Assembly: GCF_900316895.1 (NCBI RefSeq)
Contig: NZ_ONER01000033.1
Span: 1,216 to 17,340, forward strand
Reading direction: 5' to 3'
Length of the DNA: 16,125 nt
Source of the DNA: an uncultured Methanobrevibacter sp.
GTDB lineage: Archaea; Methanobacteriota; Methanobacteria; Methanobacteriales; Methanobacteriaceae
Shown here: piece by piece, positions 1-7,461 of the stretch
Position numbering within the stretch: the stretch's first letter is position 1
How the letters are laid out: every line of letters starts with the position of its first letter
Translations under genes and position numbers: made by a program
Notes under the pieces: generated by a model
Seen by the model: the letters and a program-made list of their open reading frames with translations, nothing else
What the model was told of the DNA's origin: nothing
Databases searched by the model: none

Positions 1-85
1 CGTACGCCACGAGCCTAAACTCGTTCGACTTGCATGGCTTAATCGAATCCCAATAGCAGTAGCATCTGCCAGGATCAAACAGAAT
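1..85 (-). rRNA. rrs: 16S ribosomal RNA, 5' end (partial)
   Basis: Read on the minus strand, the sequence starts near position 85 with TTCTGTTTGATCCTGGCAG, followed by GATTAAGCCATGCAAGTCG. These are the universal opening segments of archaeal small-subunit rRNA. Only the first ~85 nucleotides, through the variable hairpin after CAAGTCG, are in the window; the gene continues leftwards beyond position 1. The 5' boundary is set by the conserved start and could be off by one or two bases. The base composition changes sharply at this edge, from balanced to extremely AT-rich. Confidence 0.96.
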
Positions 86-98
86 TGAACACATAACA

Positions 99-116
99 GT
101 ACTATTTTTGAAGTAC
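99..116 (-). repeat. Small stem-loop in the 16S leader
   Basis: The arms gtact (99-103) and agtac (112-116) are complementary around an 8-nt loop, 14-31 nt upstream of the mature 16S 5' end. Archaeal 16S precursors are released from long processing stems formed with sequence downstream of 16S. The downstream partner is outside the window, so this hairpin can only be suggested as part of the leader. Confidence 0.3.
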
Positions 117-151
117 ACTAAAAAAATATAGACGAGTGTAATACACTAATT

Positions 152-184
152 AAATTTGATATAAAAGATTCTATAATCAAATTT
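152..184. repeat. 9-bp inverted repeat over the probable rRNA promoter
   Basis: The arms aaatttgat (152-160) and atcaaattt (176-184) are perfectly complementary and are separated by 15 bp. The left arm overlaps the candidate minus-strand TATA box (159-166). The form, two 9-bp half-sites about 24 bp apart centre to centre on a core promoter, suits an operator for a dimeric regulator. In such AT-rich DNA a chance occurrence is also possible. Confidence 0.4.
159..166 (-). promoter_or_regulatory. Candidate TATA box of the 16S rRNA operon
   Basis: The minus strand reads TTTTATAT here, close to the methanogen box A. A start about 25 bp from its centre would fall near 136-138, giving a leader of roughly 50 nt before the mature 16S end. 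The predicted start falls inside another small dyad (135-147). This is the nearest good TATA match upstream of 16S, but it was chosen by eye and other AT-rich candidates lie farther away. Confidence 0.42.
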
Positions 185-684
185 CACCACATCTACAAAA
201 CTTACATCATACTTGAAGAAACTCAAGTACTCACAAAAAGCACATTCATGATATTAATAATTTAATTAATACGATAAACATGATAAATTATAGCTACATG
301 CGGAAAAGCAGTCATCATAGTCAGAATTGTAAATACAATATGACTTAAACCAACGCCATAAAACACATAGCACATCTAATAGATAGACAAGTTTGAGTAA
401 CAAATTCAATTAAAAAACATTGCAAAATATAATATAATAACATAAAAACAAATATTAATTCTATTTATTGAAAAATATATGCTTAAAATTTTTAATTTTA
501 GAAATAAATCTGCAAATTAAGATAAAGTAAAACAAATTTATTATGAAAAATCATAAGTAAAATACCAAACATACCAATATTACAAAAAATAAAATTTTTA
601 ATACTAGTTATTTTTTTATAACATATGGAAACACGAAACATGATTCATATTTAAAACTTTCTATCTAATTCAAATAAAAATTAC

Positions 685-692
685 TTTATATA
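685..692 (+). promoter_or_regulatory. TATA box of mer
   Basis: TTTATATA is a perfect archaeal box A. A start about 26 bp from its centre falls near 715, so the transcript would have a leader of about 10 nt. The GGTGAT at 714-719, a Shine-Dalgarno match, would then lie at the very 5' end of the mRNA, 5 nt before the mer ATG. Confidence 0.72.
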
Positions 693-724
693 TTGCTAAC
701 TAAAATATTAATTGGTGATAAAAT

Positions 725-1684
<960 letters not shown>

Positions 1685-1696
1685 ACTTGCTTACTC

Positions 1697-1716
1697 TTTC
1701 TTTTTTTTATTTTTTT
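1697..1716 (+). terminator. T-rich transcription terminator of mer
   Basis: Starting 12 nt after the mer stop codon there are nearly continuous thymidines, including T8 at 1701-1708 and T6 at 1711-1716, with no stable upstream hairpin. Archaeal termination at U-rich tracts without a stem is well established, so this is a good end for the mer transcript. Confidence 0.75.
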
Positions 1717-1783
1717 AAACCTTTATACACAACTTATTAACATACTATTTTTTCAACAACAATTTTAATTATAAAAAAATCCT

Positions 1784-1811
1784 AATAATATAATATTATA
1801 ATTATATTATT
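1784..1811. repeat. 11-bp AT-only inverted repeat before the RaSEA gene
   Basis: The arms aataatataat (1784-1794) and attatattatt (1801-1811) match perfectly around a 6-nt spacer. The AGGT ribosome-binding site (1814-1817) follows 2 nt later and the ATG is at 1824. The element could hold the TATA box of the gene, form an A-U hairpin in the leader, or be a consequence of low complexity. It contains no G or C. Confidence 0.5.
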
Positions 1812-1823
1812 GCAGGTATTATA

Positions 1824-2906
1824 ATGGAAATCGAAAATTTAACAAAAGACATTAGACAAAGAGCATTTGATCGAAAAGACCCGAAAACCCCCGAACAGGT
1901 GGGAGCCAGCTGGTATAATGATGATTTGACTTACGATGGCGTTGCCAAAACATTATTTATAATTCTACCCACACCAGGCTGTGCATGGGCACTCGGAGAC
2001 AGCGGAGGATGCACAATGTGCAGTTATGTTTCAGACTGTACATTAGAACCAATCGATACTGAAACAATTCTAAGAATCTTTAATGAACACCTCCAAAGAC
2101 ATCCAATATCCGAAGAGGATAAAATTTCTGTAAAACTGTTTGCATCAGGAAGTTTCTTAAATCCATATGAGCTTCCAAAGGATGCGCGTGATGAAATATT
2201 AAGGACATTAATGGAATTGGGCAACGTTACAGAAATAATCGTTGAGTCCAGACCTGAATCTGTCAAAGAGGAAGTTTTGGATGAGATTTTTGAAATAATT
2301 GGAGACACATTATTCGAAGTGAGTATCGGTCTTGAAACATCCAATGATTATACCCGCCTTAAAAAAATCAACAAGGGATTTACACGCCAGGACTTTGAAG
2401 ATGCAGTCCGATTGATGCAAAACTTAAAAGAAAATAAAGGATATAATCTGAAATCAAAAGCATATATCTTCGTTAAACCTATTCTAGTGTCTGAATCACA
2501 AGCAATCACAGAGGCCATAGAAACCGCAAGATACTGTGATTCAATTGGAGTAAACAGACTTTCATTTTGCCCTGCAACAATACATAGCGGAACAGTTATC
2601 GAGCGCTTTTGGAGAAAGGGAGCATATCAGCCGCCATGGATCTGGTCATGTATTGAAATAATAAATACCGTCAGAGATGAGCTTGACATACCTGCACTTA
2701 TGGACACATCAGGTTTCGGTTCAAGACGTGGCCCGTACAATTGTAAAAAATGCAACAAAGATTTGAAACATATGATTATAGCCAACAATCTAACCCAAAG
2801 CAAAATAGAATATGAATGCGAATGCAAAAACGAATGGTTGGCTGAAGTCAACAATTCAGACATGAATAACTCTACCGTTGAGATAAAACATATTCCATTA
2901 TATTGA
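1824..2906 (+). CDS. raSEA: Archaeosine biosynthesis radical SAM protein RaSEA
   Basis: RaSEA is the radical SAM enzyme that, after ArcS attaches lysine to preQ0 at position 15 of archaeal tRNA, cleaves the lysine adduct to leave archaeosine. The 360-residue protein has the family cluster motif near the N-terminus: Cys53, Cys63 and Cys66 (C-x9-C-x2-C) inside GCAWALGDSGGCTMCSY, with another cysteine at 72. FASGSFLNP (106-114) and the VSIGLET stretch are typical radical SAM barrel strands. A Cys-rich C-terminus with KCNK and CECK motifs is likely a zinc or tRNA-binding element. The start has AGGT 6 nt upstream. The partner arcS is not in the window. The family (COG1244-like) is recognised with good confidence; the function is transferred from characterised homologues. 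Confidence 0.88.
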   Translation: MEIENLTKDIRQRAFDRKDPKTPEQVGASWYNDDLTYDGVAKTLFIILPTPGCAWALGDSGGCTMCSYVSDCTLEPIDTETILRIFNEHLQRHPISEEDKISVKLFASGSFLNPYELPKDARDEILRTLMELGNVTEIIVESRPESVKEEVLDEIFEIIGDTLFEVSIGLETSNDYTRLKKINKGFTRQDFEDAVRLMQNLKENKGYNLKSKAYIFVKPILVSESQAITEAIETARYCDSIGVNRLSFCPATIHSGTVIERFWRKGAYQPPWIWSCIEIINTVRDELDIPALMDTSGFGSRRGPYNCKKCNKDLKHMIIANNLTQSKIEYECECKNEWLAEVNNSDMNNSTVEIKHIPLY

Positions 2907-2943
2907 AATATTAAAAAATATTAATTAGTATTAGGAGGAAAAA

Positions 2944-3426
2944 ATGAAAACTAAATTTATTAGCATACTTGCCATAATTTTTGGATTGATAATTATCATA
3001 TTTCCAGTAATGGGACTCATTAAAACAGGTGCATTAATCGGTTTGTCATTATTATTAATATCAATTTATCTGCTTGTTGTTGGAGTTGCAATAATTGACT
3101 ATAATAAAAGTGGAGCAATATTGGATTTGATTTTGGGAGTCGTGTTGCTTATACTGAGTATCTGTTTAATATTCAATGTTTCCATAATCGGAGTTTTAGC
3201 ACAGATAACATTTTATCTTGCAGGAATAACATTGATTGTTGTCGGACTTGTTTCCCTTGTAAATAATCGCCAGTCCAGATATGGATTTTATATTGGAATA
3301 GCAGGTATCGTACTAGGTTTACTGTATATTATTATTGGAACTTACGTTGCAGATCCGATTATTCTCGGAACATTAATCGGATTATGGTTAATTATTAGTG
3401 GTATTTTAAAATTAATGGATGGTTAA
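2944..3426 (+). CDS. DUF308/HdeD-like six-helix membrane protein
   Basis: The 160-residue protein is almost entirely hydrophobic, with about six predicted membrane helices near residues 5-23, 30-50, 57-78, 82-106, 113-134 and 138-157. Pairs of short helices with Gly-rich turns ending in phrases such as IGLWLIISGILKL are the pattern of the DUF308 (HdeD) family, whose role in archaea is not established. Enteric HdeD is linked to acid resistance, but that should not be transferred here. A strong AGGAGG (2933-2938) sits 5 nt before the ATG. The gap to the RaSEA gene is 37 bp and contains a weak A-U dyad (2907-2922), so the two may share a transcript. Confidence 0.75.
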   Translation: MKTKFISILAIIFGLIIIIFPVMGLIKTGALIGLSLLLISIYLLVVGVAIIDYNKSGAILDLILGVVLLILSICLIFNVSIIGVLAQITFYLAGITLIVVGLVSLVNNRQSRYGFYIGIAGIVLGLLYIIIGTYVADPIILGTLIGLWLIISGILKLMDG

Positions 3427-3437
3427 ACTATCCTTAA

Positions 3438-3448
3438 TTTCTTTTTTT
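3438..3448 (+). terminator. Possible T-tract terminator after the DUF308 gene
   Basis: TTTC followed by T7 (3442-3448) lies 12 nt beyond the DUF308-like stop codon and could end that transcript. It also sits directly before the GGTG ribosome-binding site of the next gene, so readthrough into that gene is equally plausible. Confidence 0.35.
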
Positions 3449-3458
3449 GGTGTTTATC

Positions 3459-4727
3459 TTGATTGGAATTAGCGCAGATTTTGACCCCGTTCATAAAGGT
3501 CATGCAAAATTAATCAGCGAAGCTCGCAGACTTGCTGATAAGGAAGATAAAAAATTAGTTGTTTATTTAAATAAAGGTTTCAGTGCAAATCACGCTCCTT
3601 TTTTTGTGAATTTTGAAGCCCGCCGTGAAATGGCACTGGCTCTGGGAGCAGATGATGTAAAATCATTTGAAGGACTTCATCACAGATTAGTCCTGTCATA
3701 CAGCGTTCCAATCAGACTAAAACAGATGATAGATGACGGAGTGACAGATTATATAACTTCCGCAAGCATTTCACTTGATGAAATCAGAAAAAAAGCACAG
3801 CCGTTCATTGATGAAGGAAACTTTGTGGGGATGCCGAAATCATACACAAACAGGAATGAAATCAGATGGTATGCCATAAATGAATTTCTCGGGTCCAAAC
3901 TTGACTATCATGTCGTGAAGGAATTCAATAAGGACAAATATTCTGGCAGACTAATCAGACAGTCAATAATTGACAATGACATGATAATCACTGACGAGAT
4001 TGCAGAATTGCTTCCGGAAACCACTGTTGAAATCCTGCAGCGCGAAATTAATGCCGGCAGAGTCCCTGGAGAGAGAAACTGGAGTGACATTTACAAAAGA
4101 ATGAATACGTACTCCCGGGGAAACCTTGAAAAAATAGCTTATCTCAATGGAAATACAATTAATGAAATAATCAAAAGAAGGGTTTACAGAGACCCCGAAT
4201 CAATTTGGGCCGTCTTTAGAAGATCAGATTACGGACCGGTAATGACAAGACTTGCCATCAGTGCAATTGAAATGGAAGTCACCAAAAAAGAGGTCATGGA
4301 TTTGATGAAAAGCTACGAATCTCAGGGTGTCATACCTGATAATCAGAAGGTCCAAAGGGTTATTGACAGGGCATGGTATGTTGCAAGCGAAGGTGAAAAG
4401 GGCGTGAGTGCCCGCCAGGCAAATGAAAAATTCAGAAGCCAAAACATCAATGTAGATGCGCCTTTGAGATTGGAGGCCGGCCTTAATTTAACCAAATTCG
4501 AAACAAAGATTACAAAAGAGGGAATAGCTACCGATTTATATGTCGATAAAAACGGCAAAATTTCTGTTCAGTTTAAAAGTGAAGGCAAAAAGATCAAAAC
4601 AAACCTAAGGCTTCCGGCGGTTGAAGTCACTTACTTAAGATATATTATGGATTCTCATTTTATTCCAGTTACCGGCAGCATAAAAAAAGCTAAAAAGGGT
4701 TTTAAGGTTGAAGTGGTTATCGGTTGA
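3459..4727 (+). CDS. HIGH-motif nucleotidyltransferase, TmcAL-like
   Basis: The N-terminus carries a nucleotidyltransferase HxGH motif (HKGH, residues 12-15) in the context ISADFDPVHKGH. NFEARREMALALGADDV follows, and further on is a YSGRLIRQSI segment resembling the second nucleotide-binding motif of this superfamily. The arrangement resembles TmcAL, which in bacteria activates acetate with ATP to acetylate the wobble cytidine of elongator tRNA-Met. Archaea normally make ac4C with the acetyl-CoA enzyme TmcA, so the true substrate here is unknown. The roughly 250-residue C-terminal part is basic and unrecognised. I place the start at TTG 3459, giving a 422-residue protein that opens IGISADF, because GGTG (3449-3452) lies 6 nt before it; TTG 3447 and GTG 3450 are in frame too. 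The 3' end overlaps the convergent gene by 11 bp. Confidence 0.6.
   Translation: MIGISADFDPVHKGHAKLISEARRLADKEDKKLVVYLNKGFSANHAPFFVNFEARREMALALGADDVKSFEGLHHRLVLSYSVPIRLKQMIDDGVTDYITSASISLDEIRKKAQPFIDEGNFVGMPKSYTNRNEIRWYAINEFLGSKLDYHVVKEFNKDKYSGRLIRQSIIDNDMIITDEIAELLPETTVEILQREINAGRVPGERNWSDIYKRMNTYSRGNLEKIAYLNGNTINEIIKRRVYRDPESIWAVFRRSDYGPVMTRLAISAIEMEVTKKEVMDLMKSYESQGVIPDNQKVQRVIDRAWYVASEGEKGVSARQANEKFRSQNINVDAPLRLEAGLNLTKFETKITKEGIATDLYVDKNGKISVQFKSEGKKIKTNLRLPAVEVTYLRYIMDSHFIPVTGSIKKAKKGFKVEVVIG
4682..4688 (-). terminator. Possible T7 terminator of the minus-strand operon
   Basis: On the minus strand this reads T7, 29 nt beyond the stop codon of the DUF1932 gene and inside the 3' end of the convergent nucleotidyltransferase gene. 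It is the first uninterrupted T-run downstream of the operon. Only the T-tract itself supports this. Confidence 0.35.
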
Positions 4728-5451
4728 GTTTTTCAAGTGCCGCCCTGACCATTATCAAATTGCAATCTCTGAAGCAGTTAATTATTTCTTCCAGTTCCTC
4801 ACATTTTCTTTGGGAATTTGCCAGTGTATTGTCAATTCTTGAAAGGGATTTTTGAGTGAAATCTTCCCCTTCTGTTAATGTCAGTATGTCAAAGAATTCC
4901 TCTTCCAGACCATGTTTTTGGGCGATTTCACTTGATTCAATCAAAAGTGCTGAAAGGGTTTTTGTATAGCTGCTTCTAAGCATCTTTAAAGTGGCCACAT
5001 CGCCGACGTTACTGCTTATTTTTTTTGTTTTGATGAAATCATTTAAAAATAGTAAATCGTCAGCATTTTCACCGGAAATGTATAAGATAGGATTGTCTGA
5101 ATCTATTTTGCCGATGATTGCCCCATCTACCAGATTATCAATGTGAGAGCTTATTTCATTAGTGGTATCCGGAGAAATATTATTCAAATCCAAATAAATT
5201 CCCCTGCAATACTTGCCGTATTTTCTGGCAACGTCCAAAGCTGACTTAGGGGATGTTGCCGAAATCAGAATATCAGATGCGGCTGCAACTTCCTTTATGG
5301 ATTCAAAAACCTCAATGCCGGACTCATTAATGCTTTCAATAGTCTTATCCGACCTCTGCTCGGGTGAAGTGATGCATACAATATCTTCAGAATCCAATAA
5401 ATTGAAAAGGGTTTTGGAAACCTTTCCAAAACCAATAAAACCTATTATCAT
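4717..5451 (-). CDS. NAD(P)-binding dehydrogenase-like protein with DUF1932 C-terminal domain
   Basis: The 244-residue protein opens with a Rossmann dinucleotide-binding loop (GFIGFGKVSKTL, residues 4-15) and a short NAD(P) domain to about residue 150. A helical domain follows whose LKMLRSSYTKTLSALLIESSEIA segment, broken here as LKMLRSSYTK then TLSALLIESSEIA, matches the DUF1932 region found in beta-hydroxyacid-dehydrogenase relatives. The lysine in YTK sits where those enzymes have their catalytic lysine. The substrate is unknown. The ATG is preceded by GTGAT within the 14-bp gap from the DUF89 gene, so it is the last gene of the run. A perfect 11-bp inverted repeat falls in codons 7-14. 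The C-terminus is rich in Glu and Cys residues. Confidence 0.75.
   Translation of the reverse strand: MIIGFIGFGKVSKTLFNLLDSEDIVCITSPEQRSDKTIESINESGIEVFESIKEVAAASDILISATSPKSALDVARKYGKYCRGIYLDLNNISPDTTNEISSHIDNLVDGAIIGKIDSDNPILYISGENADDLLFLNDFIKTKKISSNVGDVATLKMLRSSYTKTLSALLIESSEIAQKHGLEEEFFDILTLTEGEDFTQKSLSRIDNTLANSQRKCEELEEIINCFRDCNLIMVRAALEKLNR
5410..5433 (-). repeat. Perfect 11-bp inverted repeat inside the DUF1932 gene
   Basis: The arms ggttttggaaa (5410-5420) and tttccaaaacc (5423-5433) are separated by only 2 bp. In the minus-strand mRNA it would form a 10-bp hairpin with a tetraloop, beginning 18 nt after the start codon. It encodes residues 7-14 (GFGKVSKT) of the dinucleotide-binding loop. 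It may be coding coincidence or a translational control element. Confidence 0.6.
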
Positions 5452-5465
5452 AAAATCACAGTGAA

Positions 5466-6326
5466 TTATTTTTTGAAAAGAAGCATGTCATGTAAATTAA
5501 CACCGATATCCCATGAAATTGTATTGCATTTTGCACACAACATAAAGTAGATATCCTTATCTGATAAATCAATTTCTGTTAGCCCCTCATAATTGCCCAT
5601 ACCTTTTGAGATTATGAATTCATGACTGTTGAATATCTCCCTAAATTCATCTGAGATTTCGCTGTCCACATAACCCACAGTTCCGGCACCGATTTCAACA
5701 ATTTCTCCGAATTCATCCAAACTGGCATCCAATGCTTCCTTCATGCATGCGTCATTTAATATTGGCTCTGATTTAACCGCAATTGTAATTTCCAAACCAT
5801 ATTCTTTTATTTTTCCAAGCAATAGCTTATCAAATACTATCTCGCCGGTGTTGTCCACCAGATACAGTACCTTATCCTGGGTTTTAAGGGAATTTTCAAA
5901 TTCATCGATGTCCTTGACAGCCAAATCCTTTTTGAGGGAATCCTTTATTACGCTTTCAATATCATCATCCAAAGTAAATGCTCCGAAATCAAGAATATTG
6001 CCTATAATAGCTATTTTCACATAATTTTCTAAGCTGTCATCCTCATCCAATATCTTTTTAACATCATCCAAATATTTCAGGGCCAGCCTGTTGCTTTCTA
6101 TTTTTTCCGCATAATATGGATCTGTACAGCCTGTCTTTTGCTTGATTAATGTATGCATTGCAGAACCGGTACTGTTCGAATTGGTGCCCTGGGTAAAATT
6201 TTCAGAAAGAAATTTGAAAATATCTCCTATGACTTCCATTTTAAGCGCTTCATCATCTGTTGATAAATCCAGTGCTTCCCTGGCCTGTCTTAAAAAACAT
6301 GGTCCGCATTCATAACTTATTTTCAC
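5466..6326 (-). CDS. DUF89/ARMT1-type damage-control phosphatase family protein
   Basis: Members of DUF89 are metal-dependent phosphatases thought to remove damaged or surplus phosphometabolites; the substrate of the archaeal branch is not settled. The 286-residue protein has the short archaeal form, starting with an ECGPC motif (Cys7, Cys10). IIGNILDFG (Asn110, Asp113) and VDNTGEIVFD (Asp158, Asn159) are the metal-site signatures; KGMGNYEGL (241-249) and LCAKC (Cys264, Cys267) follow. The start is a GTG immediately after the TAA of the upstream ubiquitin-like gene, with no gap. The GGTGGT that encodes that protein's Gly-Gly tail supplies the ribosome-binding site, so translation is probably coupled. 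Confidence 0.85.
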   Translation of the reverse strand: MKISYECGPCFLRQAREALDLSTDDEALKMEVIGDIFKFLSENFTQGTNSNSTGSAMHTLIKQKTGCTDPYYAEKIESNRLALKYLDDVKKILDEDDSLENYVKIAIIGNILDFGAFTLDDDIESVIKDSLKKDLAVKDIDEFENSLKTQDKVLYLVDNTGEIVFDKLLLGKIKEYGLEITIAVKSEPILNDACMKEALDASLDEFGEIVEIGAGTVGYVDSEISDEFREIFNSHEFIISKGMGNYEGLTEIDLSDKDIYFMLCAKCNTISWDIGVNLHDMLLFKK

Positions 6327-6530
6327 TTAACCACCATAAATAATTTGAACTAATTGTATCTCATCACCGTCTTCAATTACCGTATCTTCAATGACAAGTT
6401 CGCCGTTTTGCTTGGATACGATTGTTTGAGCGGACAGTTCCAAATCATCAAGTAAATCTTTAATGGAGTAATTTTCATCAGGAATTTCTCTTTCTTCATT
6501 TATCTGTTTGTATTTCAAAGTAAATTTCAT
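6327..6530 (-). CDS. ThiS/MoaD/SAMP-type ubiquitin-like protein with Gly-Gly tail
   Basis: The 67-residue protein has the small beta-grasp pattern of ThiS, MoaD, TtuB and archaeal SAMPs: an initial beta hairpin, a short helix (SIKDLLDDLEL), the VSKQNGELV turn, a DGDEIQLVQIIYG strand, and a C-terminal Gly66-Gly67. In this family the diglycine is adenylated by an E1-like enzyme and then carries sulfur as thiocarboxylate, or is attached to proteins. It lies 4 bp downstream of a TtuA/NcsA-type thiolase, the enzyme that TtuB or SAMP2 serves, so tRNA thiolation is the best guess. A role as ThiS or MoaD is an alternative. No E1-like gene is in the window. GTGAT just before the ATG is the likely ribosome-binding site. 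Confidence 0.85.
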   Translation of the reverse strand: MKFTLKYKQINEEREIPDENYSIKDLLDDLELSAQTIVSKQNGELVIEDTVIEDGDEIQLVQIIYGG

Positions 6531-6534
6531 GTTA

Positions 6535-7452
6535 TCACAATCCTAATTCTTCCAAAAATGAACATGCCTTACATAATTCATTTGAGGCAGGTTCGCCGCA
6601 TCTTCTGCATCTTCCATGTGAATAATCCTTTTTAAGTTCATTTTTCAGTATGTTTTTTATTTTATCATATCCTCTTAATGTTGAATATTTGATTGTAGGG
6701 TGTTTTTCGGCAAGCTGGTTGATGGCTTCCGAAACCTCTCCCCTGAATGACTGCATTGCATACGGACAGCTGTCAAAGTGAACTTCCAATTCCTTTGCAA
6801 CGACGTAAAGTCCAATTTCACGTTCGGGAATTTCCCTTAATGGCTTGATTTTGGTTGTGAACTCTTCTGCCTTGGATTCTGATTTCGGACCCAATTTGGT
6901 CAAGTTGTCAGTGTTTCCCTCAAGATAGTTCATCATGATTCCCTGCACTTCATCATCAAGATTGTGTCCTGTTGCAATTTTGGTGGCTTTCATTTCACGT
7001 GCCGCTTTGTTGATGATTGTTCTTCGAAACACACCGCAGTATGTGCAGGAGCCTTTATGATTTTCCCTTTGCATGATTTCATCTAAAGTAATTCCGTATT
7101 CCTCCTTGAGTGAAACCACCCTATGCTCGATACCCAATCTTTCGGCATGGCGAATAGCTATATCAACTCCGTCCTGCCTGTAGTTGGCTATTCCCTCGTC
7201 TACAGTTACTGCGCATATGTCTATAATGTTGCGTTGCCTGAAACTGTCCAATATTTCCAATGTGGTTACGCTGTCCTTTCCGCCTGAAAGCGCAACCAGA
7301 ACCTTATCGCCTTTGTCAAGTAACTTTTCCTTTTTGATTGTTCTGATGGCTTTCTTTTCTATTGATTCTATAAAACAGTCCTTGCACAATATCTGGCCGG
7401 ATTGCTCTCTTTTATAAATTACTTTAGGATTACCACATTTACTGCATTGCAT
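6535..7452 (-). CDS. ttuA/ncsA: TtuA/NcsA-family tRNA 2-thiolation protein
   Basis: This is an ATP-dependent tRNA thiolase of the TIGR00269 type, which activates a uridine by adenylation and replaces oxygen with sulfur (s2T54 by TtuA, s2U34 by NcsA). The 305-residue protein shows all the expected parts: an N-terminal zinc ribbon (Cys3, Cys6, Cys23, Cys26), the PP-loop SGGKDS (56-61), CTYC (Cys136, Cys139) with Cys229 as the three ligands of the catalytic iron-sulfur cluster, GHNLDDE (162-168), and a C-terminal zinc ribbon (Cys282, Cys285, Cys294, Cys297). The ATG is preceded by AGGT near the stop of the CoxE-like gene (9-bp gap). Which uridine is thiolated cannot be decided from sequence; a mesophile favours position 34. 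Confidence 0.9.
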   Translation of the reverse strand: MQCSKCGNPKVIYKREQSGQILCKDCFIESIEKKAIRTIKKEKLLDKGDKVLVALSGGKDSVTTLEILDSFRQRNIIDICAVTVDEGIANYRQDGVDIAIRHAERLGIEHRVVSLKEEYGITLDEIMQRENHKGSCTYCGVFRRTIINKAAREMKATKIATGHNLDDEVQGIMMNYLEGNTDNLTKLGPKSESKAEEFTTKIKPLREIPEREIGLYVVAKELEVHFDSCPYAMQSFRGEVSEAINQLAEKHPTIKYSTLRGYDKIKNILKNELKKDYSHGRCRRCGEPASNELCKACSFLEELGL

Positions 7453-7461
7453 ATTTACTAC

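Larger units (their letters stand above)
86..724. other. AT-rich divergent spacer between 16S rRNA and mer
   Basis: This ~640-bp stretch is very AT-rich, with stops in all frames, and I see no convincing protein or tRNA gene. The side next to the 16S gene holds a probable rRNA promoter and leader with several short dyads (99-116, 135-147, 152-184, 210-229). The side next to mer holds the mer TATA box at 685-692. The middle, about 240-680, contains A/T tracts and further TATA-like strings, for example around 473-480 on either strand, which cannot be assigned. A second rRNA promoter farther upstream is possible but not demonstrable by eye. Confidence 0.7.

Noticed and set aside
305..325. ATGATGA on the minus strand resembling box C of a C/D guide RNA
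   Set aside because: No CTGA box D at suitable distance and no internal C'/D' pair; a 7-mer alone in AT-rich DNA means little.
584..616. Inverted repeat aaaaaataa / ttatttttt upstream of mer
   Set aside because: Pure low-complexity A/T tracts; matches of this kind are expected often at this composition.
86..684. tRNA gene or CRISPR array in the long spacer
   Set aside because: No cloverleaf landmarks such as GTTCRANNC, and no regularly spaced identical repeats were found on either strand.
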